Part shown: positions 1 through 6,957 of the stretch, piece after piece
How the letters are laid out: every line of letters begins with the position of its first letter
Numbering within the stretch: the stretch's first letter is position 1
Assembly: GCA_035656335.1 (NCBI GenBank)
Contig: DASRSS010000340.1
Coordinates: 1-20,318, forward strand
Direction of reading: 5' to 3'
DNA: 20,318 nucleotides
Source of the DNA: DASRSS01 sp035656335
Lineage (GTDB): Bacteria; Actinomycetota; Actinomycetes; Mycobacteriales; Jatrophihabitantaceae
Notes under the pieces: generated by a model
What the model was told of the DNA's origin: nothing
Databases searched by the model: none
The model's input: only the letters and a program-made list of their open reading frames with translations
Translations under genes and position numbers: made by a program

Positions 1-180
1 CGCCGGCGCCCACGCACCCAGCGCCTCGCGGCCGCGTCCGCTCGTGCCGCCCGGGTCGTCCAGTCCGAGTCCCGACCGGCGGCCGCACTGCGCAATGCCG
101 CCGCCCGGCTTACCCCGCCCCGCCTGGCCGCCCGGCTGAGCGCGCGCTCGATCGCGTGGGAGCTCCCCGCGCCCCACTAA
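1..180 (+). CDS. C-terminal end of an unidentified protein (5' truncated)
   Basis: The frame beginning at base 1 is open for 59 codons and ends at TAA 178-180. About 88% of its third codon positions are G or C, as expected for a real gene in this genome, so I read it as the tail of a gene that starts upstream of the window. The peptide is rich in Ala and Arg, is probably helical, and ends in SIAWELPAPH. I do not recognise a family and assign no function. The stop codon lies 9 bases before the metG start and overlaps the proposed metG -10 hexamer. A non-coding reading cannot be excluded because only the tail is visible. Confidence 0.5.
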   Translation, partial: RRRPRTQRLAAASARAARVVQSESRPAAALRNAAARLTPPRLAARLSARSIAWELPAPH

Positions 181-190
181 CCTTGCGGTG
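178..190 (+). promoter_or_regulatory. Probable leaderless promoter of metG (-10 TAACCT)
   Basis: TAACCT at 178-183 fits the actinobacterial -10 pattern TAnnnT. It is followed by exactly six bases and then the GTG start at 190, so transcription would begin at the start codon. No Shine-Dalgarno sequence lies upstream of the GTG. I see no convincing -35. The same hexamer-6 nt-start layout recurs at 13143 and, less perfectly, at 5753 and 7647. Confidence 0.5.
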
Positions 191-1989
191 TGAGCGCATC
201 CGAACACGTCTTGACCGCAGTTGCCTGGCCGTACGCCAACGGCCCCCGCCATATCGGGCACGTCGCCGGCTTCGGCGTCCCGTCCGACGTCTTCTCCCGC
301 TACCAGCGGATGGCGGGCAACAAGGTGCTCATGGTCAGCGGGACGGACGAGCACGGCACCCCGATCCAGGTGCAGGCCGACGCCGAGGGCGTGACGGCCC
401 GCGAGCTGGCCGACCGCAACGCGCTCGTGATCGCCAAGGATCTGCAGAACCTCGGCCTGTCCTACGACCTGTTCACCCGGACGACCACCAAGAACCACTA
501 CGCGATCGCGCAGGAGATCTTCCTGGGCCTGCTGAAGAACGGCTACGTGTTCGCCGAGAAGCAGCTGGGCGCGATCAGCCCGTCCACCGGGCGCACGCTG
601 CCGGACCGCTACATCGAGGGCACCTGCCCGATCTGCGGCTACGACGGTGCCCGCGGCGACCAGTGCGACAACTGCGGCAACCAGCTGGACCCGATCGACC
701 TGATCAACCCGGTCAGCCGGATCAACGGCGAGACGCCGCAGTTCGTCGAGACCGAGCAGATGATGCTCGACCTGCCCGCGTTCGCCGAGGTGCTCGCGGA
801 GTGGCTGAAGAAGCAGACGCACTGGCGGCCGAACGTGCAGAAGTTCAGCCTCAACCTGCTGAACGACCTCAAGCCGCGCAGCTACACCCGTGACCTGGAG
901 TGGGGCATTCCGGTGCCGCTGGACGGCTGGCGCGACCGTCCGGACAAGTCGATCTACGTCTGGTTCGACGCGGTCGTCGGCTACCTGTCCGCGTCCATCG
1001 AGTGGGCCCACCGCACCGGCGACCCGGAGGCGTGGCGCGCCTGGTGGCAAGACGAGAACGCCCGGCACTACTACTTCATGGGCAAGGACAACATCGTCTT
1101 CCACGCCGAGATCTGGCCGGCGATGCTGATGGGCTACTCCGGCATCGGCGCCAAGGGCGGCACGCCGGGTTCGCTGGGCGCGCTGCAGCTGCCGTACGAG
1201 GTGGTCTCGAGCGAGTTCCTGACGATGGAGGGCCGCAAGTTCTCGTCCTCGCGCCAGGTGGTCATCTACGTCGGCGACATGCTCTCGCGCTACGACGCCG
1301 ACGCGCTGCGCTACTACCTGGCCGTCGCAGGGCCGGAGAACCAGGACACCGACTTCACCTGGTCGGAGTTCGTGCGCCGCAACAACGAGGAGCTGGTCGG
1401 CACCTGGGGCAACCTGGTGAACCGCACGCTGTCGATGACCGCCAAGAACCTCGGCGCGATCCCGGCGCCGGGCGCGTTGACCGACGCGGATCACGCGCTG
1501 CTGGACGCGTCCAAGGCCGCCTTCGGCAGCGTCGGCGAGCTGCTCGCCCGGTCGCGGCAGAAGGCGGCAATCGGCGCGGCGATGGACGTAGTCGGCGCGG
1601 CGAACAAGTACCTGTCCGACATGGAGCCCTGGAAGCTGAAGAACTCCGACCCGGACCGGATGGCGTCCGTGCTGCACGTGGCGCTGCAGGTGGTGTCGGA
1701 CGCGAAGACGCTGCTCACGCCGTTCCTGCCGTCGTCCTCGGCGAAGGTGCACGCGGCGCTCGGTGGCGAGGGGGACTGGGCGCGGATGCCGGATCTGGTG
1801 GAGGTGGATGAGGCGACCGCGCCGGGTTCGCCGAGCTACTCGGTGCTCACCGGCGACTACGACACCGGGGCGCGCTGGGAGTCGACGCCGATCCGGGTCG
1901 GGCAGCCGATCGCGCCGCCGACCCCGGTCTTCGCCAAGCTGGACCCGTCCGTCGTGGACGAGGAACTCGCGCGGCTGGCGGGGGAGTGA
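190..1989 (+). CDS. metG: Methionyl-tRNA synthetase
   Basis: Cytoplasmic class I aminoacyl-tRNA synthetase that charges tRNA-Met with methionine, using ATP. The 599-residue protein has the HIGH motif at residues 21-24. A zinc knuckle has four cysteines (C146, C149, C159, C162; CxxC-x9-CxxC). The KMSKS-equivalent is KFSSSR at 350-355, followed by the helical anticodon-binding domain (about 370-530). There is no C-terminal tRNA-binding (EMAP-like) extension. The GTG at 190 was chosen because VLTAVAWPYANG begins directly after it; the GTG two bases earlier (188) runs straight into TGA. Expression is probably leaderless. The last codons overlap the first possible tatD start (GTGA). The position before tatD and an rpf gene matches the actinobacterial order. 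Identification is firm. Confidence 0.97.
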   Translation: MSASEHVLTAVAWPYANGPRHIGHVAGFGVPSDVFSRYQRMAGNKVLMVSGTDEHGTPIQVQADAEGVTARELADRNALVIAKDLQNLGLSYDLFTRTTTKNHYAIAQEIFLGLLKNGYVFAEKQLGAISPSTGRTLPDRYIEGTCPICGYDGARGDQCDNCGNQLDPIDLINPVSRINGETPQFVETEQMMLDLPAFAEVLAEWLKKQTHWRPNVQKFSLNLLNDLKPRSYTRDLEWGIPVPLDGWRDRPDKSIYVWFDAVVGYLSASIEWAHRTGDPEAWRAWWQDENARHYYFMGKDNIVFHAEIWPAMLMGYSGIGAKGGTPGSLGALQLPYEVVSSEFLTMEGRKFSSSRQVVIYVGDMLSRYDADALRYYLAVAGPENQDTDFTWSEFVRRNNEELVGTWGNLVNRTLSMTAKNLGAIPAPGALTDADHALLDASKAAFGSVGELLARSRQKAAIGAAMDVVGAANKYLSDMEPWKLKNSDPDRMASVLHVALQVVSDAKTLLTPFLPSSSAKVHAALGGEGDWARMPDLVEVDEATAPGSPSYSVLTGDYDTGARWESTPIRVGQPIAPPTPVFAKLDPSVVDEELARLAGE

Positions 1990-2855
1990 ACACTGTTGGC
2001 CCCATAGCAGGGCGACACGCCGCGGCAGACCCTGCAGCGGGGCCAACACTTGGCAGTCCGGTGTTCGACGCGCATACGCATCTGGACGCGATGGCGCACC
2101 GCGAGGGCGTGGTGGCTGACGACGGGTATGTGGCCGGGCAGATGCGCGAGGCGCGCGAGGCGGGCGTGGTCGCGGCGATCACGGTGGGGGACACGGTCGC
2201 GTCGTCGCGGTGGTGCGTGGAGGCGGCGATGGGGCACCCGGACGTGTACGCGGCGGTGGCTGTGCATCCGACCGAGGTGGACGGGCTGGACGAGGCCGGC
2301 TACGCCGAGCTGGAGCGGCTCGCGCGTGAGGCGCGGTGCGTCGCGGTTGGGGAGACCGGCCTGGACTACTACTGGGACCGCACCGAGCCGGCGCTGCAGC
2401 AGGAGCACTTCCGGCGGCACATCGACCTGGCGAAGCGGGTCGGCAAGCCGCTGATGATCCACGACCGCGACGCGCACGACGACGTGCTGCGCATCCTGCG
2501 CGAGGAGGGCGCCCCGGAGCAGGTCGTGTTCCACGCGTTCTCCGGGGACGCGGCCATGGCGCGCGAGTGCGTCGCCGCCGGCTACGTGCTGTCGTTCCCG
2601 GGCGTGATCACGTTCAAGAACGCGCCGGGGCTGCGCGAGGCGGCCACGGTGGTGCCGCTGGAGCAGCTGCTGGTGGAGACGGACGCGCCGTTCCTCACCC
2701 CGCACCCGCACCGCGGACGGCCCAACGCGCCGCGGCTGCTGCCGCTCACCGTGCGCGGGCTGGCGGCGGCCGGCGGCCACGACCTGGACGAGCTCTGCGC
2801 GGCCGTCCGGGCGACCGGGAAGCGGGTTTTCGGGCTGGCGGATCTGCCCGATTAG
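1986..2855 (+). CDS. tatD: TatD-family metal-dependent hydrolase (putative 3'-5' DNase)
   Basis: TIM-barrel metallohydrolase of the TatD family, whose members act as metal-dependent deoxyribonucleases or phosphoesterases. Metal ligands are visible: FDAHTHLD (H30, H32), GETGLDYYW (E123), MIHDRDAHDD (H159), VFHAFSG (H183) and VETDAPF (D233). The conserved PHPHRGRPNAP follows. The start is uncertain. GTG 1986 overlaps the metG stop as GTGA, suggesting coupling, and gives 289 residues. However, the extra 25 residues are encoded by a long perfect-armed hairpin (1994-2048). The in-frame GTG at 2061 (VFDAHTHLD) gives 264 residues, the usual family length. The family call is firm; the N-terminus is not. 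Confidence 0.93.
   Translation: MNTVGPIAGRHAAADPAAGPTLGSPVFDAHTHLDAMAHREGVVADDGYVAGQMREAREAGVVAAITVGDTVASSRWCVEAAMGHPDVYAAVAVHPTEVDGLDEAGYAELERLAREARCVAVGETGLDYYWDRTEPALQQEHFRRHIDLAKRVGKPLMIHDRDAHDDVLRILREEGAPEQVVFHAFSGDAAMARECVAAGYVLSFPGVITFKNAPGLREAATVVPLEQLLVETDAPFLTPHPHRGRPNAPRLLPLTVRGLAAAGGHDLDELCAAVRATGKRVFGLADLPD
1994..2048 (+). repeat. Long stem-loop at the metG/tatD junction
   Basis: TGTTGGCCCC (1994-2003) pairs perfectly with GGGGCCAACA (2039-2048). After a 3x3 internal loop, GCAGGG (2007-2012) pairs with CCCTGC (2030-2035), leaving a 17-nt loop. An outer GAACAC (1989-1994) / GTGTTC (2061-2066) match extends the symmetry. There is no U-tract. It may be a GC-type terminator or attenuator, an mRNA-processing hairpin, or a small inverted-repeat insertion that happens to be in frame with tatD. 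Confidence 0.7.
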
Positions 2856-3129
2856 GGCGTTCTGGGGTGCCTTCGTGGCGCTACTCACAGAAGTTGCCAG
2901 AACTAGCCAAAACAGCGAGTGTGCCCACGCCACGAGCAAAGATCACCTTTGCCGACAAGGCAAAACGGCCACCCGGCTGTGTCCCGCGGAAACTGGGCGT
3001 GTCGTCGCCCTGGCCCGACGGGTCCGATCGGCGTGAGCGCGGCGGCGATCCGTCCGGTCGGTCGAAATCGAGTGGGCTTTAGCTTCCTGGCAGCAACTGG
3101 ACAAACGGGCCAAATCTCCGGAGTTCGGT
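2856..3129. other. Intergenic region with several inverted repeats, no gene seen
   Basis: Together with the promoter below this makes a 357-bp gap between tatD and the rpf gene. I see no plausible gene. Perfect inverted repeats are GTTCTGG 2859-2865 / CCAGAAC 2897-2903, TCGTGGCG 2873-2880 / CGCCACGA 2928-2935, TTTGCC 2948-2953 / GGCAAA 2959-2964 (5-nt loop), and ACGGGCC 3105-3111 / GGCCCGT 3137-3143. The first two interleave, so they could only form together as a pseudoknot. The third is the best candidate for a tatD terminator, though short. The stretch has more A+T than its surroundings in places. Confidence 0.45.
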
Positions 3130-3168
3130 TTGGATCGGCCCGTGGCGCGCCGTTACGGTTCCGTGACC
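3130..3168 (+). promoter_or_regulatory. rpf promoter with GTTAC-N6-GTGAC motif
   Basis: TTGGAT (3130-3135), an 18-nt spacer and TACGGT (3154-3159) form a possible sigma-A-type promoter. The -10 lies inside GTTAC-GGTTCC-GTGAC (3152-3167). Nearly the same 17 bases recur upstream of the downstream paralogue (4456-4471), at a similar distance from its start (45 versus 48 nt), although the flanks differ. Paired GTnAC half-sites resemble described MtrA boxes, and MtrA is known to control rpf genes in mycobacteria and corynebacteria; the link here is inference. Confidence 0.5.
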
Positions 3169-3212
3169 AATGAGTACGCGAAGCGTGCGACCAACAGATG
3201 GGAGATCTCCAG

Positions 3213-4310
3213 ATGCGTCGCAGCCTCAAGTACGGCCTTTACGGTGCTGTGCTTGCCGGACTCGTGGGCGGAACAGCCGCCTTCGCAGCCGGTTCCGACG
3301 GAGCAGCCGTCACCCTCGTGGTGGACGGCCAGACCAAGAAGATCCACACGACCGCTCAGGACGTGAGCGGAGTTCTCGCCGGCCAGGGGTACCACCTCGA
3401 TTCCCACGACATCGTCGCGCCGGCCGCCGATAGCAAGATCCACAACGGCAGCACGATCGTCTTCAAGCAGGGACGGCTGCTGCACCTGAACGTCGACGGA
3501 CAGGACCGCGACGTTTGGACGACCGCGCCCACCGTGGCGCAGGCGCTGTCCGACCTGGGCTACTCGTCCGCGGACTACGTGTCGGTGTCGCGTTCCACGC
3601 GACTGCCGCTCAAGCCCACGGACCTCGTCCTGCGCTCGCCGAAGCAGGTCGTGCTCACCGCCGACCACCACCGGCACACGCTGACGACCACGGGACAGAC
3701 CGTCGGCCAGGTGCTGACGGCTGCCGGCGTGAAGCTCGACCACAACGACCGCGTGCACCCGGCGGCGACCACCCCGGTGAAGGCCGGGATGAAGATCGTC
3801 GTGCAGCGCGTCCGGATGGCGCGGCTGGCCAAGACGGTGTCCGTCGGCTATCCGGTGAGCAAGCGGTACACGTCCTCGATGTACGAGGGCCACACCAAGG
3901 TGCTGACCGCCGGCCGGCCCGGCAAGGCCCGCGTGACCTACGAGGTCCTCTACATCGACGGCAAGCAGGCTGCGCACAAGCAGCTCGCGCGCGTCGTCCT
4001 CGTGCAGCCGAAGCGGCAGGTCGAGAAGGTCGGGACGAAGCAGCGCCCGGCAGTTCACATCGCCAGCTCCGGTGGCCTGAACTGGGACGCGGTGGCCAAC
4101 TGCGAGTCCGGTGGCAACTGGCACATCAACACCGGCAACGGCTTCTACGGCGGCCTGCAGTTCGACTACGGCACCTGGCTGTCCAACGGCGGCGGCGCCT
4201 ACGCCCCGCGCGCCGACCTGGCCAGCAGGTCCGAGCAGATCGCGATCGCGACGAAGGTCTACAACGCCCGCGGGTCCAGCCCGTGGCCGGTGTGCGGCCA
4301 GTACCTCTGA
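3213..4310 (+). CDS. rpfB: Resuscitation-promoting factor, RpfB-type (DUF348 x3 - G5 - Rpf)
   Basis: Secreted or membrane-anchored peptidoglycan glycosidase of the Rpf family, which cleaves glycan strands and promotes regrowth of dormant cells. The 365 residues comprise an N-terminal signal/anchor helix (about 7-26, no lipobox Cys), three DUF348 repeats (about 33-72, 90-130, 146-187), a G5 domain (about 200-278) and a C-terminal Rpf domain (about 288-365). The Rpf domain has the catalytic Glu in NCESGGNW (E298), YGGLQFDYGTW and a likely C297-C361 disulphide. ATG 3213 was chosen because GGAGA (3201-3205) sits 7 nt upstream; the ATG at 3198 is too close. A strong terminator follows at 4330. RpfB is usually a lipoprotein; here a plain hydrophobic segment replaces the lipobox. 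Confidence 0.95.
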   Translation: MRRSLKYGLYGAVLAGLVGGTAAFAAGSDGAAVTLVVDGQTKKIHTTAQDVSGVLAGQGYHLDSHDIVAPAADSKIHNGSTIVFKQGRLLHLNVDGQDRDVWTTAPTVAQALSDLGYSSADYVSVSRSTRLPLKPTDLVLRSPKQVVLTADHHRHTLTTTGQTVGQVLTAAGVKLDHNDRVHPAATTPVKAGMKIVVQRVRMARLAKTVSVGYPVSKRYTSSMYEGHTKVLTAGRPGKARVTYEVLYIDGKQAAHKQLARVVLVQPKRQVEKVGTKQRPAVHIASSGGLNWDAVANCESGGNWHINTGNGFYGGLQFDYGTWLSNGGGAYAPRADLASRSEQIAIATKVYNARGSSPWPVCGQYL

Positions 4311-4329
4311 GCGAGCGGTAAGCATCGAG

Positions 4330-4377
4330 GCCCGGCCCTGCGGACATTGCGTCCGCGGGCCGGGCTTCGTCCTGTTT
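4330..4377 (+). terminator. Strong intrinsic terminator after rpfB
   Basis: GCCCGGCCC-t-GCGGAC (4330-4345) pairs with GTCCGC-GGGCCGGGC (4351-4365), a 15-bp stem with one bulged T and a 5-nt loop. It is followed by the T-rich TTCGTCCTGTTT. It lies 20 bases after the rpfB stop and separates it from the paralogue, which therefore needs its own promoter. Confidence 0.85.
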
Positions 4378-4455
4378 GAGCCGGATTGCCGTCCGCTCCG
4401 GCGGTGACACGGCCGCGCCGCGCCGCCCCGCCGTTCCCCTTCCCGCCGTCCATCC

Positions 4456-4471
4456 GTTACAGTTCCGTGAC
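4456..4471 (+). promoter_or_regulatory. GTTAC-N6-GTGAC promoter motif of the second paralogue
   Basis: GTTAC-AGTTCC-GTGAC matches the motif upstream of rpfB at 15 of 16 positions and includes TACAGT (4458-4463) as a possible -10. It lies 48 nt before the TTG start. No good -35 is visible. Conservation within an otherwise diverged 209-bp gap suggests joint control of the two paralogues. Apart from this motif and the terminator at 4330, I see nothing else in the gap. Confidence 0.5.
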
Positions 4472-4519
4472 CCGCCGGGTCGCAGTCAGGGACCACCCGA
4501 CCACACAGGAGATCCCCTT

Positions 4520-5686
4520 TTGCTCCGGAGCGTGAAGTACGGCCTCAACGCGGCCGTACTGGCCGGCTTGGTCGGCGGCATCGTCGCCTGGACCAACGTC
4601 GACAAGACGGTGACCCTCGTGGTCGACGGCCAGAGCACCCGGGTCCACACGACTGCTGCGACCGTCGACGGCGTGCTGGCCGACGCCGGATACACCGCCG
4701 ACTCCCACGATCTGCTCGCGCCGGCGGCCGGCGACCGCATCCAGAACGGCGGGCGCGTCGTGCTCAAGCGCGGGCGGTTGCTGAACCTGAACATCGACGG
4801 CGTGCAGCGCAGCGTCTGGACGACAGCCCCGACGGTGGCCGCGGCCATGAACGAGCTGGGCTACTCGGCCGAGGACTTCACCTCGGTGTCCCGCTCGCGC
4901 CGGCTGCCGCTGAGCCCCACCGACATCTCGGTCCGCACCCCGAAGTTCGTGACCGTCGTCCACGACGGCACCACCCAGCACGTCACGACCACCGACGTCA
5001 CCGTGTCGCAGCTGCTCGCCGACTTGCGGGTGACCGTCGGCCCGCAGGACTCGCTGTCGATGGCCGAGGGTTCGCCGCTGCAGCAGGACGCCCGCATCGT
5101 GCTCAAGCGGGTCAAGCGCGGCCACGTGACGGTCAGCAAGTCGATCCCGTTCACCACGCGCTCCACGCACGACCCGCAGATGCTCGCCGGCCAGACCCGG
5201 CTGGTGCGTCCGGGACGGGACGGGCTCGCACGCATCACGTACGCTGTCGTCTACATCGACGGGCGCGAGGTCGGCCGCACCAAGATCCACACCGTGGTGG
5301 TGCGGGTGCCGAAGCAGCGGCTGGTGAAGATCGGCACCAAGGAGCGGGCCGCGCTCGCGACCCGGGGCGCCACCCTGGCCAGCAGCGGCGGTTCGCCCAA
5401 GGACATCGCTCGGCAGCTCGTCGCCGCCCGCGGGTGGAGCAGCGGCCAGTTCGACTGCCTCGTGACACTGTGGGACCACGAGAGCGGCTGGAACGTGCAC
5501 GCCGCGAACGCCAGCGGCGCGTACGGGATCCCGCAGGCGGTGCCCGGCGACAAGATGGCCTCGGCCGGGCCGGACTGGCAGGACAACGCGCTGACGCAGA
5601 TCAAGTGGGGCCTCGGCTACGTCGCCGAGCGATACGGCACCCCGTGCGGCGCGTGGTCGTTCTGGCAGAACAACGGCTGGTACTGA
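4520..5686 (+). CDS. RpfB paralogue with a different catalytic end (DUF348 x3 - G5 - SLT-like domain)
   Basis: Predicted exported cell-wall lytic enzyme of 388 residues. Its N-terminal helix (about 7-24), three DUF348 repeats (about 31-70, 88-128, 143-183) and G5 domain (about 198-275) align with the upstream RpfB. The end is instead a lysozyme/transglycosylase-like domain (about 292-388) with LWDHESGWN (likely catalytic E321), ASGAYGIPQA, DNALTQIKWGLGYV and a C-terminal NNGWY. Two cysteines, C313 and C376, may pair. The TTG at 4520 was chosen because AGGAG (4507-4511) is 8 nt upstream and LLRSVKYGL then aligns residue for residue with MRRSLKYGL of RpfB. It most likely arose by tandem duplication with domain exchange. 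The exact bond cleaved is not known from sequence. Confidence 0.9.
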   Translation: MLRSVKYGLNAAVLAGLVGGIVAWTNVDKTVTLVVDGQSTRVHTTAATVDGVLADAGYTADSHDLLAPAAGDRIQNGGRVVLKRGRLLNLNIDGVQRSVWTTAPTVAAAMNELGYSAEDFTSVSRSRRLPLSPTDISVRTPKFVTVVHDGTTQHVTTTDVTVSQLLADLRVTVGPQDSLSMAEGSPLQQDARIVLKRVKRGHVTVSKSIPFTTRSTHDPQMLAGQTRLVRPGRDGLARITYAVVYIDGREVGRTKIHTVVVRVPKQRLVKIGTKERAALATRGATLASSGGSPKDIARQLVAARGWSSGQFDCLVTLWDHESGWNVHAANASGAYGIPQAVPGDKMASAGPDWQDNALTQIKWGLGYVAERYGTPCGAWSFWQNNGWY

Positions 5687-5695
5687 CCGCGCGGT

Positions 5696-5758
5696 GTGAG
5701 CGCGCCCTCACCTTGACCGCCCCCGGGAACCGGGACGCCCAGGTTCGCGACGGATACT
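5696..5758 (+). promoter_or_regulatory. Short gap with small hairpin and leaderless-type -10 of the SCO1 operon
   Basis: GTGAG (5696-5700) and CTCAC (5707-5711) form a 5-bp hairpin just after the preceding stop; it is weak as a terminator. GATACT (5753-5758) lies exactly six bases before the second of two tandem GTG codons (5762, 5765), the layout seen upstream of metG. No Shine-Dalgarno sequence or -35 is evident. Confidence 0.35.
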
Positions 5759-5761
5759 GAC

Positions 5762-6448
5762 GTGGTGAACTTCCGCCGTCGCGCCGCCGGGCGCGCGCCC
5801 GTCGTCGTCGCGGCCGTCCTCGCCCTGGGCATGCTGCTCGCCGCATGCTCGTCCAGCGGCGGCTCGTCGCCGGCCAAGGTGCAGGCTCCGTCCTCCTCGT
5901 CCGGCTACCGCGGCGACCTGCTGGACCACCCGGTGACGCTCACCGCCGCCGCGCGCGACGCGGTGTTCCACAGCACGGCCGGCGGCACGACCACGCTCGG
6001 CAAGCTGCAGCAGGGCCGGCTGCTTGTCCTGTACTTCGGTTACACCAACTGCCCGGACGTCTGCCCGACGACGATGGCGGACCTCGGCAACGCGCTGCGC
6101 AAGCTGCCGTCGCTGGCGCAGGCGCACACCCAGGTGGTGTTCGTGACGTCCGACCCGGTGCGGGACACCACCGCGCGGATGCGGACCTGGCTGGCGAACT
6201 TCGACTCGGGCCTGCTGCTGCCGTTCGTCGGGCTGACCGCGTCGATCAAGCAGATCGACTCGGTCGCAAAGTCCGTGGGTGTCCCGCTGTCGCCTCCGGT
6301 CGTGGCGAAGAACGGGTCGGTCAGCGTCGAGCACGGCGCGCAGACCCTGGCGTTCGTCGGCGGCCGCGCGTCGGTGCTGTGGCTGGCCGGCACGACTCCC
6401 GCGGACTACGCGCACGACATCGGCCGCCTGGTCGACCAGGTCAAGTGA
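5762..6448 (+). CDS. SCO1/SenC-family lipoprotein (copper chaperone / thiol redox)
   Basis: Thioredoxin-fold lipoprotein expected on the outer face of the membrane. SCO proteins deliver copper to the CuA centre of cytochrome c oxidase or act as thiol reductases. The 228-residue protein has a signal peptide ending in lipobox LAAC (C29), a low-complexity Ser linker, then YFGYTNCPDVCP with the CxxxC copper-binding pair (C97, C101). The distal ligand is His191 in VEHGAQTLAF, so all three copper ligands are present. The first of two tandem GTG codons is given; the second (5765) fits the upstream -10 better. Its stop overlaps the next start (GTGA), so three genes appear translationally coupled. No cytochrome oxidase gene is in the window. 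The family call is firm; the partner is unknown. Confidence 0.92.
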   Translation: MVNFRRRAAGRAPVVVAAVLALGMLLAACSSSGGSSPAKVQAPSSSSGYRGDLLDHPVTLTAAARDAVFHSTAGGTTTLGKLQQGRLLVLYFGYTNCPDVCPTTMADLGNALRKLPSLAQAHTQVVFVTSDPVRDTTARMRTWLANFDSGLLLPFVGLTASIKQIDSVAKSVGVPLSPPVVAKNGSVSVEHGAQTLAFVGGRASVLWLAGTTPADYAHDIGRLVDQVK

Positions 6449-6957
6449 CCGCGCGCCGGGCAGCCGCTCTCGCGCTCGTCGTCGCCGCCGGTTCGTCGCT
6501 AGCGGCGTGCGGTTCGGGCGGCCCCGGCAGCGCGGCGGACGCGGTGCTGCCGCTTCGCGTGCCGCAGCACGTGAGCGTCGGTGTCCGGCACGTGTCCGGC
6601 CTCGGCGACGTGCTCGTCGACGGGCAGGGCCGGACGCTGTACATGTTCCCGCCGGACGCGGGGCGCGGCGTCACATGCACGGGTGCGTGCGCGGGCACCT
6701 GGCCGCCGCTGGTCATTGCGGACTCGAGCGCGCCGTCCGCGGGCGCCGGGGTGATCAAGACGGACTTGAGCACGGTCGCCGACCCGAACACCGGGGCCCG
6801 GGTCGTCACCTACGCGGGCTATCCGCTGTACCGGTACGCGGGTGACCTGGCCGCGGGCACGGCGAATGGGCAGGCGCTGTTCGTCGACGGCGGGCCCTGG
6901 TACGTCCTGGATCCCGATGGCCAGCCGGTGACCACCGATCCCGGGGCGCGGTCGTGA
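6445..6957 (+). CDS. COG4315-type secreted-repeat lipoprotein (Lipoprotein_15 family), function unknown
   Basis: Exported lipoprotein of 170 residues with lipobox SLAAC (C22). The mature part carries two copies of the 'secreted repeat of unknown function'. The first (about 52-90) reads GLGDVLVDGQGRTLYMF, then CTGACAGTWPPL with a CxxxC pair (C78, C82). The second (about 107-152) contains YAGYPLYRYAGD and ends in WYVLDPDG. The family is widespread in actinobacterial envelopes but has no established activity. The GTG start overlaps the SCO1 stop (GTGA), and its own stop overlaps the next GTG in the same way. The CxxxC makes a redox or metal role beside SCO1 imaginable; that is inference. Confidence 0.85.
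   Translation: MTARRAAALALVVAAGSSLAACGSGGPGSAADAVLPLRVPQHVSVGVRHVSGLGDVLVDGQGRTLYMFPPDAGRGVTCTGACAGTWPPLVIADSSAPSAGAGVIKTDLSTVADPNTGARVVTYAGYPLYRYAGDLAAGTANGQALFVDGGPWYVLDPDGQPVTTDPGARS

Noticed and set aside
2856..3212. c-di-AMP (ydaO-type) riboswitch upstream of rpfB
   Set aside because: Such switches precede rpf genes in some actinobacteria, but the characteristic GGGGGAACC and TGGGGTGAA elements are not present, and the likely transcription start near 3166 leaves too short a leader.
5696..5711. Intrinsic terminator after the second paralogue
   Set aside because: Only a 5-bp stem with no T-tract; too weak to call as a terminator.
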